Below are positions 39,401 to 45,194 of a stretch of 64,000 nucleotides of DNA, one piece after another. The notes beneath the pieces are model-generated. The model saw only the letters and a program-made list of their open reading frames with translations. It did not search any database and was not told where the DNA came from. The DNA is from Gordionus sp. m RMFG-2023 (lineage: Eukaryota > Nematomorpha > Gordioida > Chordodea > Parachordodidae), in contig NC_088775.1 in the NCBI RefSeq assembly GCF_954871325.1, forward strand, positions 23,165,561 through 23,229,560, written 5' to 3'. A program made the translations under genes and the position numbers. Positions within the stretch are counted from its first letter, which is position 1. The number at the start of each line of letters is the position of its first letter.

Positions 39401-42400
39401 AATGTGGGCCGGGCCTGGGCTTACATTTTTTTACTGCGAGCCTGGGCCGGGCTTGATCAAAGAATTAACGCCCAGAAGGTCTCGTATCACAAACATTTCA
39501 TTTATCAATTAATGATTGTAGAAAATTCAGAGTAAGTTTTAATTATGAATGAAGCCCAACCCTTGTGTAAAAAAAATTTGTAATCTAACTAGGATGATGA
39601 TTTTAAAGTTTAGAAACTGAAATTCTACCTATCTCTTTTTAGAAAGGTTGATAGGATAGAAATTATTTTGCTAGGAATCACTCAGGATAATGATCTTTAT
39701 AAAAATTTATAAGGAGACGAATGGAAATGAAATAAGGTACATTAGAGCACTTGAATTTATATTTTGATAAAATACTTACAAACTGAGTAAATGTGCCATA
39801 ATCGAGCAAAATTAATTATCCCTTTGGCTACCTTCAAGTCACCCACCTCGATAAAAGCTACTAAAAAATTTATTAATAAAGTGTATTTATTGCATAATGA
39901 TATATCTAGATTCACGGTTTTTTTTATCAAAAAATGAAAAGAAGATGTCGAGAAAGCATCCATAAAAATTAATTCAATATTCAAATGATGAATGTAAATT
40001 GGCAATATACCTACACGATCTTCTAATTCATATGTAATCATAGAATATGATTTTGAGAGTTTTCTAAAGTCCCAAGAAATTTCCAATAAAAAATTTTGAA
40101 GAACTAGAGGCTAGGCATATTAGATCAATAATTAATTCAATTCTTTGTCAATATGGAAAGACTAGGAAAAATGCTGATATTTTAAATTATTCAGAAAGTG
40201 TAAAAATGAGAGCCTGCTAACTTTCAACTACTCAAACAAGTGTCAGTGGAGAGGGCATTCTTCAGTTGAAAGTTTATATTTTCCGCGCAAAGAACAAAAT
40301 TTAATCCGCATATATTAAAATATTATTTATAATAAAGGATGAGAACACGTATTACCTTTTAAAATAGGCTTTAAATGTAAAACTATGATTAAAAAGAGAA
40401 AAAGAATGGAAATTTAAAAAATATCGAAGGAAGTAGCAAAGAGAATCTAAGAGAAAGTTGGATTAAGTATGCACAAATTATTCGATTGAAGAGATAATAA
40501 TTACTGTAGTAAAAGCTTTGTCGTAAAGAGATTCTTTGGGCTGATCAGTATTTTCGTAGATCCGTCTCCCTATTTTTTTTTAAAAAGCTTTGAGATTTGC
40601 TATCAAGCAAGTTATGGGAAGGAATACATAAGACCGATCGATATAACATTATTTAATGATTTAACGAGATTAGGCAATTGTTCGGGCATCGACCTTATGC
40701 TTGGATGGGACATTTGGATAAATGCAGATAAAACCAGAAGCTGGGCCCTTTACCAAGGAATTGAGGACATTCCATTTGGATGATTCCTATTAGTTCTAAA
40801 GATTCTGCTTGGTGAGCTAGAGAGGATGCCGTGGATTTAAGTGCTGTGCTCGTAAAATAAGGACGTTACATTTGGTATGCCGCGGGAAACGGACTCTGAA
40901 AAATCGGCAGTGGAGGCAATTCCCCTTGCTGTCAACACTGGTTTCACAGTGTTTGCATTGGCAAGGCAAAACGAAATCTCAATTTACCCATAGTTCAATA
41001 GCAACTTTATTCTTCTGTGCAGAAAAGCTAATCGAGATTCTTGGGTCATGTGGTTTAGTGAGATCGTCATCATATAAATTATTTCAGCCATGTGACGGAG
41101 CGTTTTTAAGGGGAGTATCCCAATCTTTCCGTAAACACGAGGAAGGTATTTAAGTTTTAAAAAAATCCAGGCGGCAAAATGAGACAGAATTTTTATATAT
41201 TAGGCAAAAAATTTAATTGAAATTTTTAGAAGATATAAATATTGCATATCTACAATTAATTATACAAATCTATTATTTTAATATAGTTTTAATATATGTT
41301 ATCTTATAAATAATTTTAATAAATAATAAGAAAAAGAAAAAGAAAAGCTAAATTAAATATAAAATAAATTGGTAGATCAGGTATGTATTAATAATTAAAT
41401 TTAAAGGGCGATTCACACTAGTTTTGCCGGCCCGGCCCGATTTTATTTAAATATAGAAATTAATTTTTATAATTACTCAAAATATACGATATAGGTTATA
41501 TGTAGGCCTACAAAAAAACGAATCGAATCGAATAATACTATTATTAGTTTTCGATTCGAAAATTCGAATCGAATAATTGCGCTATTCGTATTCGTACGAA
41601 TAATAAAATCATTATTCGTTTCGATTCAAATTTTTTTAAAGCTTATAAAATATTTGCAAAAAAATTTTTACAGATGTTTAAAGATGACACTTTTAAGGAT
41701 TCTCTAAACTAATTGTCATTTTTACATATAAAATATAACAAAATTTTAGAAAGTATTTCATTATAGATTTTATTTATTAAAAATACTTTAGTAGCATAAA
41801 TTTCCTTTATTTAATAATGTATTGATTTTTATTATTAATATTTTATTAGAGGTGAAGGGATTATGACAAAATAAAATTTTTTAAATTATAATCTATATAA
41901 AATATCTACATTTTAAATATTTGCATATAAAATATAACAAAATTTTAGAAAGTATTTCATTATAGATTTTATTTATTAAAAATACTTTAGTAGCATAAAT
42001 TTCTTTTATTTAATCATATATTTATTTTTATTATTAATATCATTTTATTAGAGGTGAAGGTGATTATGACAAAATAAAATTTTTAAAATTATAATCTATT
42101 TAAAATATCTACATTTTAAATATTTGCATTAAAATATAACAAAATTTTAGAAAGTATTTCATTATAGATTTTATTTATTAAAAATACTTTAGTAGCATAA
42201 ATTTCCTTTATTTAATCATGTATTTATTTTTATTATTAATAACATTTTATTAATTAGAGGTGAAGGTGATTATGACAAAATATTTTTAAAATTATAATCT
42301 ATTTAAAATATCTATATTTTAAATATTTGCATATAAAATATAACAAAATTTTAGAAAGTATTTCATTATAGATTTTATTTAATATATAAAAATACTTTAG

Positions 42401-45194
42401 TAGCATAAATTTCCTTTATTTAATTATTAATGTAATTTTTAGAGGTGATTATGACAATGTAATAGAGGATGACGATATTATAATGCACTATCTGAATTAG
42501 ATTGCCCATAAAATTTGCCAAAAATAAGGTTACTAAATGGGAAAAGGATTTTCCTAATCAAATAATAAGAACTAGTCAAAAAAATTTAGTTATTTATCTG
42601 CCAGGAGCTCGAGAATATGGGAAAGAGGCACACTCTATAAAAATGTTTTGACTTGTTCATAACATAGATTAAAGAGAAACAATCAAAATAAAATAATTAT
42701 ATTTTACTTTGAAACTTTTCCTTTTCTTCCATTAAACTTCAGCAAATATAACTTGTTATGATTTGATATTTGATAATAGGAAATAAAATAAAACGAAATG
42801 ATATCCACTAGGAAAATTTAATTACTTCTTTTTATTATACTTGCAATGAAATATTTGCGAATAATTACGAATATTTATATATAAATAATTTCGAATAATA
42901 CGAATAATACGAATAATTTTCCTCATTATTCATATTCGATTCGAAATTTCGAATCGAATATCAAATAACAAATAATTCGTTTTAGGCCTAGTTATATGGC
43001 ATCCACTTTCTATAAATAAAATCACATATTTTTATTTTACATAAAAAATTAACATAAAATTGATAAATTTAGATATATTTGAAAAATTTCTAAAGCCCAA
43101 CCACACTCGGCCCGAATTTTCTTAAAAAATATTAGGCCCAGCCCGAAATCGGGCCGTGTACGGGCTGGGCCTACTTTTGCAGATCTCTAATTCACACAAT
43201 TATCTAAATTTAATGTTTCTTTTTAAAGGAAATTTGATTAAATCTTTTTAAAATAATATTCAACAATGAAAAATACTAATTATACAATATATATTTTTTA
43301 AAATTTTATTAATAATTTAAAAATAATAAAAACATTTCAAATTTTGCTAAATCATTTAAATAAATATAAATTTATGCTAATCATTTAAATAAATATAAAT
43401 TTATGCTATTAATTAAAAATAATATACAAATTATGATAATCATCTAAGATAAATAAATATACATTTAACCGTTTTAAACCGGTTCAAATATTTTTATGAT
43501 GTTTCGGTTCACTCTTTTTAGAATTTTGTTACTAATCGGCGAATTCCTACTATATAGGCTTATTTTTTCCGATTCGGTTCGACATGTTTATTATCCTTAA
43601 TTTGTTAATTTTTTTTTTATAAAAAATATACTTATTTAAAAAAAAAACTTTTTTCTTCTTATTATACACTTCCAAAGTTTTCGTTAGCTCATCTAATTTT
43701 GTTCATCAAACATCTTAGGACAGCTTAAACCTGTGCGCAGCCCGCTCACAATGCGGCCAGTTATTTTTGCCACGTTGAATTTACCGATTGAGTTAAACGT
43801 CACCAACAGGCTCGCCGTTAGTGCAGAGTGGGAAATTTAAAAAAATGCTATTTAATTATATAGATTATATTTTTATTTGAATATTAAAATTAATATGAAT
43901 TTCATTGATATGTCTATATCCTTTCCATTTCCTGTCATTTATTCGCCTAATATATTTTAATAGACTCGAACGGTTTAAAACACCCTGTTTATAATTATGG
44001 AATAACTGCTCTCTAATTATATAAAAAAAGCCAATGCTCTCTCTAATAATAATAAAACCAGTCATATTTGGAGATACTTCGGTAAAATAATTTTGAAGAA
44101 AGAAAACAAGAAAAGCATTCTAATTTTATGATAATATTTTTTGTGGATCTTACTTAAACTAGCAATAAAACATGATTTATTTTCATAGTAGTTTGTTTAA
44201 AATTTTAATTATTATACAAATTAAATTCGAAGACTTTTTGCCGAATATTTTAATACAAAATTAAGCTTCCAATTGACAATGATATATAAAGGGAGAAAAG
44301 GAGAATTGTAGACGAAGCACATCAAGCTTATGTATTACGAAAATAGATCGAAAGCATTTCTTCCTTGATAAAGATTCAAATAGCATTAACAATTTAGAGC
44401 AGGAATAATATATTTTACTTGCTCAACATATGTACCAGAAAAAAGATACGTTATGCTCCTGGGAAAAGATAGAAATGTTCTTTGCGTGCCTAACGAAGGA
44501 TCTTTTCTATCGCTGGATTAATACATATAATAAAAGGACATCTCTATATGTTATATTTTACACTAATCTTGATAAAAACATTTATTCACGATAATTATCA
44601 TTTAGCGAAATTTAATTTTTAATTTATTAATATATTTCCTAAATATTTTGTTATTATTTGAAATTTATATGATAATATTAAAGATAGTGTTTGAATATAA
44701 ATTTGTTTAATAATATTATTATAAATCATAAAATATTATTGTAGCCACTGAGTAAAAAGTTATTTTATCATAAATCTATTTTAGGAGAATGAGAAAAAAT
44801 ACCTTATTATATACAGAGTTGGACCCCGAAAAAATTAAGAATTTTAATATAAATCCTTAATATATTATACAAATTACATTTGAATAAATTATTATAATTT
44901 ATTAAAAATTTTAAAATAACCCACCGCGCCATCAATTTATTAGGCGGTGGCAAATTTGGCGCTTCGACTACTGCAGATAAAAAAATAAAATAAATAGCCA
45001 CCGCTGATTTATATCTCGGCGCACAGGACTAGAAACAACTGCATCAAAAATAGATTAAAGCTAACGAAAAGTTTAGAAAAACAACCTCAAATGATATTTT
45101 TTTAATAGCCAGAGTATGTAGATCTTCCCCTCAATTCGGTGTTACTTTATTCACCTACGAGTTCCTGCAAAATACGTTCGACATCAAATATTAG
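6024..45194 (+). CDS. SLC25A12/13-like: Mitochondrial aspartate/glutamate carrier-like gene, six exons
   Basis: This is an SLC25 inner-membrane carrier closest to aralar/citrin, which exchanges mitochondrial aspartate for cytosolic glutamate plus a proton in the malate-aspartate shuttle. Coding segments are 6024-6458, 25793-25876, 27302-27484, 37370-37616, 38019-38297 and 45109-45194, together 437 codons with every junction in frame. All three signatures are present: PFDMIK (41-46), PMEIVK (184-189) and PADVVK (352-357). Family-specific blocks include [45 protein letters not shown] and [15 protein letters not shown]. Matrix loops are enlarged: about 35 extra residues after repeat 1 and a long polar loop of about 80 residues before repeat 3. 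The protein stops just after the last membrane helix, lacking the C-terminal tail of animal aralar. No EF-hand region lies in the window; the 6024 ATG follows an in-frame stop, so it is either a true start or part of an exon spliced in at the AG near 6039. The glutamate carrier SLC25A18/22 is a less likely alternative. Confidence 0.9.
7786..8600. repeat. Left array of Z, about 119-bp unit
   Basis: About six to seven units occur. Each holds TGACAATTGTCATAATCG, then TTTTTGACGTAAATGGGC, then AACATGTTTAAATAAA and GTGAAGATGTACC. Units differ by a few percent; the last is decayed. The matching array at 12668-13395 and 20226-20410 runs in the opposite direction. Confidence 0.93.
8625..9588. repeat. 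Inner low-complexity palindrome of Z
   Basis: The stretch 8865-8990 reappears inverted at 9466-9588, around AT-rich sequence. The outer part 8640-8870 also recurs in the same direction at 12437-12660. The sequence is T-rich on one side and A-rich on the other, with motifs such as TTTCTCAATTTATTTCTAA. No coding sequence was seen. The inverted copy stops exactly where the BED-type hAT begins at 9589. Confidence 0.7.
9589..12433 (-). mobile_element. BED-type hAT element, GGTTCGG-rich ends
   Basis: The left end CAGGGATGCGAACCCGAC is followed by tandem GGGTTCGGTTC motifs (9612-9772). Matching GGGTTCGGTTC motifs close the right side (12330-12420), but the terminal CATCCCTG expected there is missing. 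The right end is therefore probably deleted and no target-site duplication could be read. It carries a nearly full-length transposase gene on the minus strand. Confidence 0.82.
9902..11877 (-). pseudogene. BED-finger hAT transposase with two small introns
   Basis: The gene encodes a hAT transposase that would bind its element ends and carry out cut-and-paste transposition. Order on the minus strand: a BED zinc finger ([10 protein letters not shown]...LERHLERNH, 11790-11720); the RNase-H-fold core, including [14 protein letters not shown] (11195-11150) and [15 protein letters not shown] (10880-10840); [13 protein letters not shown] (10550-10518); and the dimerisation domain [20 protein letters not shown]...LFAVPATQ (10160-10073), [20 protein letters not shown] and [10 protein letters not shown], to a stop at 9902-9904. 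Two introns fit exactly: 10426-10516 (91 bp) and 10031-10072 (42 bp), both GT-AG. Two frame changes, near 10770 and 10345, break the protein. It is otherwise close to complete. Confidence 0.87.
12437..12660. repeat. Direct copy of 8640-8870
   Basis: This T-rich block repeats 8640-8870 in the same orientation with few differences (TTTTTTGTCAATTTTTC, then GCGATTTCTTTACG). The two copies bracket the inner palindrome and the BED-type hAT. They may mark an internal duplication that happened after Z formed. Confidence 0.8.
12668..13395. repeat. Right array of Z, first part
   Basis: These are six units of the 119-bp repeat in inverse orientation to 7786-8600. The array is interrupted at 13396 by element 2 and resumes at 20226-20410. 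The break lies in the unit motif AACATGTTAG|CAATGC, and catgttag is duplicated on both sides of the insertion. Confidence 0.93.
13421..13610. repeat. GGCTAA/AGCCTA short repeats at the tips of element 2
   Basis: About ten copies of an 18-bp motif of the form AATCGGCTAAGCCTAA follow one another. The opposite tip carries the inverted version at 19985-20215. Copy number differs between the tips, so the short repeats have expanded or shrunk separately in each arm. The sister element at 31871 has fewer copies. Confidence 0.85.
14061..16390. repeat. Left array of element 2 with two-unit higher-order pattern
   Basis: About nineteen units of roughly 119 bp carry TGACAATTGTCA or a close variant. From 14160 to about 15500 two variants alternate strictly. 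One has CCAATGAAAAGTGAC, TAATGGTTAATTTT and AAAATTTG; the other has CCATAGAAAAGTGAC, TAATCGTTATTTTT and AAAATATG. This gives about six 237-bp dimers. Beyond 15500 units are more diverged and some are shortened. Open frames in this stretch are translations of the repeat, not genes. Confidence 0.93.
16670..18690. repeat. Right array of element 2
   Basis: About seventeen units occur in inverse orientation to the left array. Groups recur as blocks: a unit with TTCCAAAAACTTATAAAA followed by one with CATGTTTTTACTACTT appears near 17236, 17830 and 18182. Blocks of three to five units have thus been duplicated together. This pattern differs from that of the left arm, so the arms have evolved separately. 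Confidence 0.9.
19009..19832. mobile_element. MITE with TA target site, CAGTGAAACG ends
   Basis: CAGTGAAACGATACACATG at 19009 is matched inverted at 19832, and the inverted arms extend about 140 bp (to 19150 and from 19690). It is flanked by TA on both sides. The opposite arm of element 2 (near 13740) and the sister element (near 32130) show the same sequence without the insertion and with a single TA, which proves the boundaries. A 62-codon frame (19237-19425, plus) containing [18 protein letters not shown] is inside but unrecognised. TA duplication points to Tc1/mariner/pogo-like mobilisation. Confidence 0.9.
20615..20757 (+). pseudogene. hAT transposase C-terminus of Y (right part)
   Basis: [15 protein letters not shown] here matches the tail of the hAT dimerisation domain (usual form NLEKLVFLKKNL). 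The matching left part, [10 protein letters not shown], lies at about 7505-7536 on the other side of Z, which is inserted inside the dimerisation domain. Frame changes and the lack of the rest of the protein make this a relic. Confidence 0.65.
21216..22808. mobile_element. Long hairpin element, GGGTCATTCCACGTCAAATC ends
   Basis: Two arms of about 760 bp (21216-21977 and 22054-22808) are inverted copies that look almost identical for most of their length; they diverge mainly near the outer ends. A 76-bp unpaired centre separates them. The 4-bp aagt flanks both sides (21212-21215, 22809-22812), a possible target-site duplication. No coding sequence was recognised. A similar end, CCATGTCAAATCGAC, appears near 25337. 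A transcript across intron 1 would fold here into a very long double strand. Confidence 0.9.
22848..23005. mobile_element. GGCCTGGGCC-type MITE fragment
   Basis: TAGGCCTGGGCCAGG at 22848 faces GGCCAGGCCTGCAGGTCTCT ending near 23005, imperfect inverted ends with repeated TAGACCT/GTATATTAAAAAA motifs between. It resembles the GGCCC-rich MITEs at 39093, 41419 and 63848. No target-site duplication was clear. Confidence 0.4.
23036..23785. mobile_element. Damaged second copy of hairpin MITE X
   Basis: TTCATCTAGCAAGATT at the left and CATTCTTGACAGGTTATCTG at the right match the second half of X (near 6915-7227 joined to 21055-21150). The first half is missing. A separate MITE (23165-23526) has inserted into it. 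Confidence 0.7.
23165..23526. mobile_element. MITE, TAGTGGT/CCACTG ends, GGGCC-rich
   Basis: The left end is TAGTGGTCTGCAATACC and the right end is GCCAACCACTG. The flanks attaacat (23157-23164) and attcacat (23527-23534) are an 8-bp duplication with one mismatch. It contains a short TATATA microsatellite near 23268. It is non-coding and hAT-type by target-site length. Confidence 0.7.
23786..25792 (+). other. Intron 1, right part, without recognised elements
   Basis: This is AT-rich intronic DNA. It includes a tRNA-like stretch (24491-24548) and, near 25337-25390, CCATGTCAAATCGAC, resembling one end of the 21216 hairpin. No open frames of interest were seen. It ends in a T-rich tract and AAG at exon 2. 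Confidence 0.5.
24491..24548 (+). other. tRNA-like sequence (decayed tRNA or SINE head)
   Basis: GTAGCTCAAG resembles an A box. CATT...AATG could form the anticodon stem. GGTTCCGGGTTTGATAC resembles a B box (GGTTCGAATCC), but the T stem does not pair properly and no acceptor stem closes. It is probably a decayed tRNA copy or the head of a SINE rather than a working tRNA. Confidence 0.3.
25793..25876 (+). CDS. SLC25A12/13-like: Carrier exon 2
   Basis: These are 28 codons (146-173) reading [16 protein letters not shown] and [12 protein letters not shown], matching the aralar segment VNDFVRDKF...PLPAEILAGGC. The acceptor is a T-rich tract ending in AAG; the donor is the strong GTAAGT. Both junctions are phase 0. 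The exon is too short to stand out as an open frame and was found by following the protein from exon 1. Confidence 0.88.
25972..26863. mobile_element. hAT-type MITE, CCGATCC ends, in intron 2
   Basis: The left end is TAGGGGTGTGCCGATCC and the right end is ATATTTCGGCACAGCCCTA. The flanks caaattat (25964-25971) and caaattat (26864-26871) are a perfect 8-bp target-site duplication. The 892-bp element carries no recognised transposase. A 68-codon plus-strand frame at 26336-26542 ([20 protein letters not shown]) does not resemble hAT and could be captured host sequence. Confidence 0.92.
26872..27301 (+). other. Intron 2 remainder
   Basis: This is AT-rich intronic sequence between the MITE and exon 3. 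It ends in AAAATAAATAAAAG at the acceptor. Nothing else was recognised. Confidence 0.5.
27302..27484 (+). CDS. SLC25A12/13-like: Carrier exon 3 (second signature)
   Basis: These are 61 codons (174-234). They begin [20 protein letters not shown], the second carrier signature, then a serine/threonine-rich matrix loop, then [15 protein letters not shown]. The acceptor is AAAAG. The donor is GTTTTTT, the same weak form as exon 1, and like exon 1 it opens a very long intron. Confidence 0.88.
27485..28815 (+). other. Intron 3, left part
   Basis: This is AT-rich intron with no long frame. Around 28215-28440, CCAGAGTTTGAA followed by GATTTTT-rich inverted motifs resembles the sequence at 59507-59720, suggesting a decayed member of a CAGAGTTTGAA-ended element family. 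Confidence 0.4.
29508..30874 (-). mobile_element. hAT-type element, TAGTACTGTAAAC ends, nested
   Basis: The ends TAGTACTGTAAAC and GTTTACAACACTA are inverted. The flanks attattat (29500-29507) and attattat (30875-30882) are a perfect 8-bp duplication. Subterminal TCGAACGCG/CGCGTTCG motifs are mirrored. A scrap of transposase lies on the minus strand. Confidence 0.9.
29850..29920 (-). pseudogene. hAT dimerisation-domain scrap
   Basis: The minus strand reads [20 protein letters not shown], the core of the hAT C-terminal dimerisation domain (usual form [19 protein letters not shown]). No other part of the transposase was recognised in this element. Confidence 0.7.
31480..31862 (+). other. Intron 3 spacer
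   Basis: This is AT-rich intronic sequence up to the target-site duplication of the next element. Nothing was recognised. Confidence 0.5.
32459..34650. repeat. Left array of element 3
   Basis: About eighteen units of the 119-bp repeat, several shortened. Variants include TGACAATAGTCA and TGACGATTGTCA, which break the palindrome. Blocks recur, for example a unit with AAATATTTTTGA near 33410, 33855 and 34313. Open frames here (such as 33610-33831) are translations of the repeat. Confidence 0.92.
34925..35440. repeat. Right array of element 3
   Basis: About five units occur in inverse orientation to 32459-34650. The block between the arrays (34650-34925) is AT-rich and non-coding. Confidence 0.9.
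35763..36752 (-). mobile_element. hAT element, CCGATCC ends, nested in element 3
   Basis: The left end is TAGGGCTATGCCGATCC and the right end is ATATCGGCACAGCCCTA. The flanks ataaaata (35755-35762) and ataaaata (36753-36760) are a perfect 8-bp duplication, and the opposite arm of element 3 shows the empty site. It contains the C-terminal part of a transposase on the minus strand. Confidence 0.93.
35925..36167 (-). pseudogene. hAT transposase C-terminal fragment
   Basis: An open frame of 80 codons reads [19 protein letters not shown], then [20 protein letters not shown], then [19 protein letters not shown]. This is a complete hAT dimerisation domain (family PF05699 by motif). The catalytic core is missing, so the fragment cannot act alone. 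It is the best-kept protein piece of the CCGAT family in the window. Confidence 0.88.
36960..37369 (+). other. Intron 3, right end
   Basis: This is AT-rich intron between element 3 and exon 4, ending TATACATAAG at the acceptor. Nothing else was recognised. Confidence 0.5.
37370..37616 (+). CDS. SLC25A12/13-like: Carrier exon 4
   Basis: The exon begins [18 protein letters not shown] and TYAHLKIYF, matching the aralar block after LYKGAKACFLRD. A hydrophilic linker rich in K, N and D follows. The best donor is GTAAAT at 37617, leaving phase 1. The reading frame stays open past this donor to 37756, but that part is AT-rich and unlike carriers, so it is taken as intron. Confidence 0.85.
37617..38018 (+). 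other. Intron 4
   Basis: The intron is 402 bp and is the only carrier intron without a transposon. It has a GTAAAT donor and a pyrimidine-rich tract before AG. Its AT content is much higher than that of the exons on either side. Confidence 0.75.
38019..38297 (+). CDS. SLC25A12/13-like: Carrier exon 5 (third signature)
   Basis: An acidic stretch, [14 protein letters not shown], leads into [16 protein letters not shown] and [15 protein letters not shown], the third signature. The exon closes with [16 protein letters not shown]. The acceptor is AG at 38017-38018 after a pyrimidine-rich tract. A second in-frame acceptor at 38068-38069 would remove 17 residues of linker; the rise in GC content at 38019 favours the first. 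The donor is GTGAGT, phase 1. Confidence 0.87.
38298..39084 (+). other. Intron 5, left part
   Basis: This is AT-rich intron following a GTGAGT donor. No element ends or open frames were recognised. Confidence 0.5.
39093..39484. mobile_element. GGGCC-rich MITE
   Basis: The left end CAGAGATCTTCATGGG is mirrored by CCAGAAGGTCTCG. The flanks tatcacat (39085-39092) and tatcacaa (39485-39492) differ at one of 8 positions. The inside holds GGGCC-rich subterminal motifs around an AT-rich centre. Its ends resemble those at 43189 and 63848. Confidence 0.75.
39760..40350 (+). pseudogene. hAT transposase relic
   Basis: Near 40225-40340 the plus strand reads [12 protein letters not shown], a stop, [20 protein letters not shown], two stops, then RMRT. 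This is the usual hAT tail ([16 protein letters not shown]...ILEDILLIRMN) with three stops. Upstream, [20 protein letters not shown] and ILNYSESVK are plausible earlier parts. No element ends were found. A 109-codon frame on the opposite strand is a shadow. Confidence 0.72.
40560..41153 (+). pseudogene. Possible pogo/CENP-B-like transposase relic
   Basis: At 41065-41150 the frame reads [20 protein letters not shown], resembling the LQPLDVAxFxPLK block before the last catalytic Asp of DDE_1 (pogo/Tigger) transposases. Upstream, [11 protein letters not shown] (40717-40749) could be the worn NxDET block. Frame changes separate the pieces. The GC content is above its surroundings. The assignment rests on short motifs only. 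Confidence 0.35.
41154..41410 (+). other. AT-rich intron 5 spacer
   Basis: A short AT-rich stretch between the possible pogo relic and the next MITE. Nothing was recognised. Confidence 0.5.
41503..42990. mobile_element. TAGGCCTA-ended element with internal tandem repeats
   Basis: It begins TAGGCCTACAAAAAAACG and ends CGTTTTAGGCCTA. Subterminal ATTCGAATCGAATAAT motifs mirror each other. The flanks gttatatg (41495-41502) and gttatatg (42991-42998) are a perfect 8-bp duplication. The middle is filled by a roughly 200-bp tandem repeat. No coding sequence was seen. It sits inside the MITE at 41419. Confidence 0.92.
41730..42460. repeat. Tandem repeat, about 200-bp unit, four copies
   Basis: Copies start near 41730, 41930, 42132 and 42336, each with AAATATAACAAAATTTTAG and GAGGTGAAGG followed by ATTATGACAAA. 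The last copy is partial. The array is confined to the nested TAGGCCTA element. Confidence 0.9.
43198..45108 (+). other. Intron 5, right part, with one GC-richer island
   Basis: Most is AT-rich. GGTTCGG-like motifs occur near 43470-43590. At 43690-43830 the GC content rises and the minus strand is open for about 45 codons ([19 protein letters not shown], then [14 protein letters not shown]), unrecognised. A further minus-strand frame lies at 43865-44065. At 44925-45030, GCGGTGGC motifs with mirrored neighbours may be a short MITE. The end is T-rich before AG at exon 6. Confidence 0.4.
45109..45194 (+). CDS. SLC25A12/13-like: Carrier exon 6 (C-terminus)
   Basis: After the acceptor TTTTTTTAATAG the exon completes an Ala codon. 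It continues [20 protein letters not shown] and NTFDIKY to a TAG at 45192-45194. This is the final transmembrane helix of the family ([17 protein letters not shown]). Animal aralar carries some 60 further residues here; this protein has about 8. No downstream exon or clear polyadenylation signal was identified. Confidence 0.88.

Larger units (their letters stand above)
41419..43189. mobile_element. GGCCC-rich MITE, split by a nested element
   Basis: The left end is TAGTTTTGCCGGCCCGGCCC and the right end is GGGCCTACTTTTGCAGATCT followed by CTA. The flanks attcacac (41411-41418) and attcacac (43190-43197) are a perfect 8-bp duplication. Its own length is about 280 bp. The left end lacks the AGATCTGCAAAAG segment seen at the right end and at 63848. 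Confidence 0.85.

Noticed and set aside
39757-40086. 109-codon minus-strand frame
   Set aside because: It lies opposite a hAT transposase relic on the plus strand and has no recognisable motif.
44300-44560. GC-richer patch with DEAHQAY-like reading before exon 6
   Set aside because: The frame is broken by stops within a few dozen codons and no helicase or transposase blocks follow, so it was not called.
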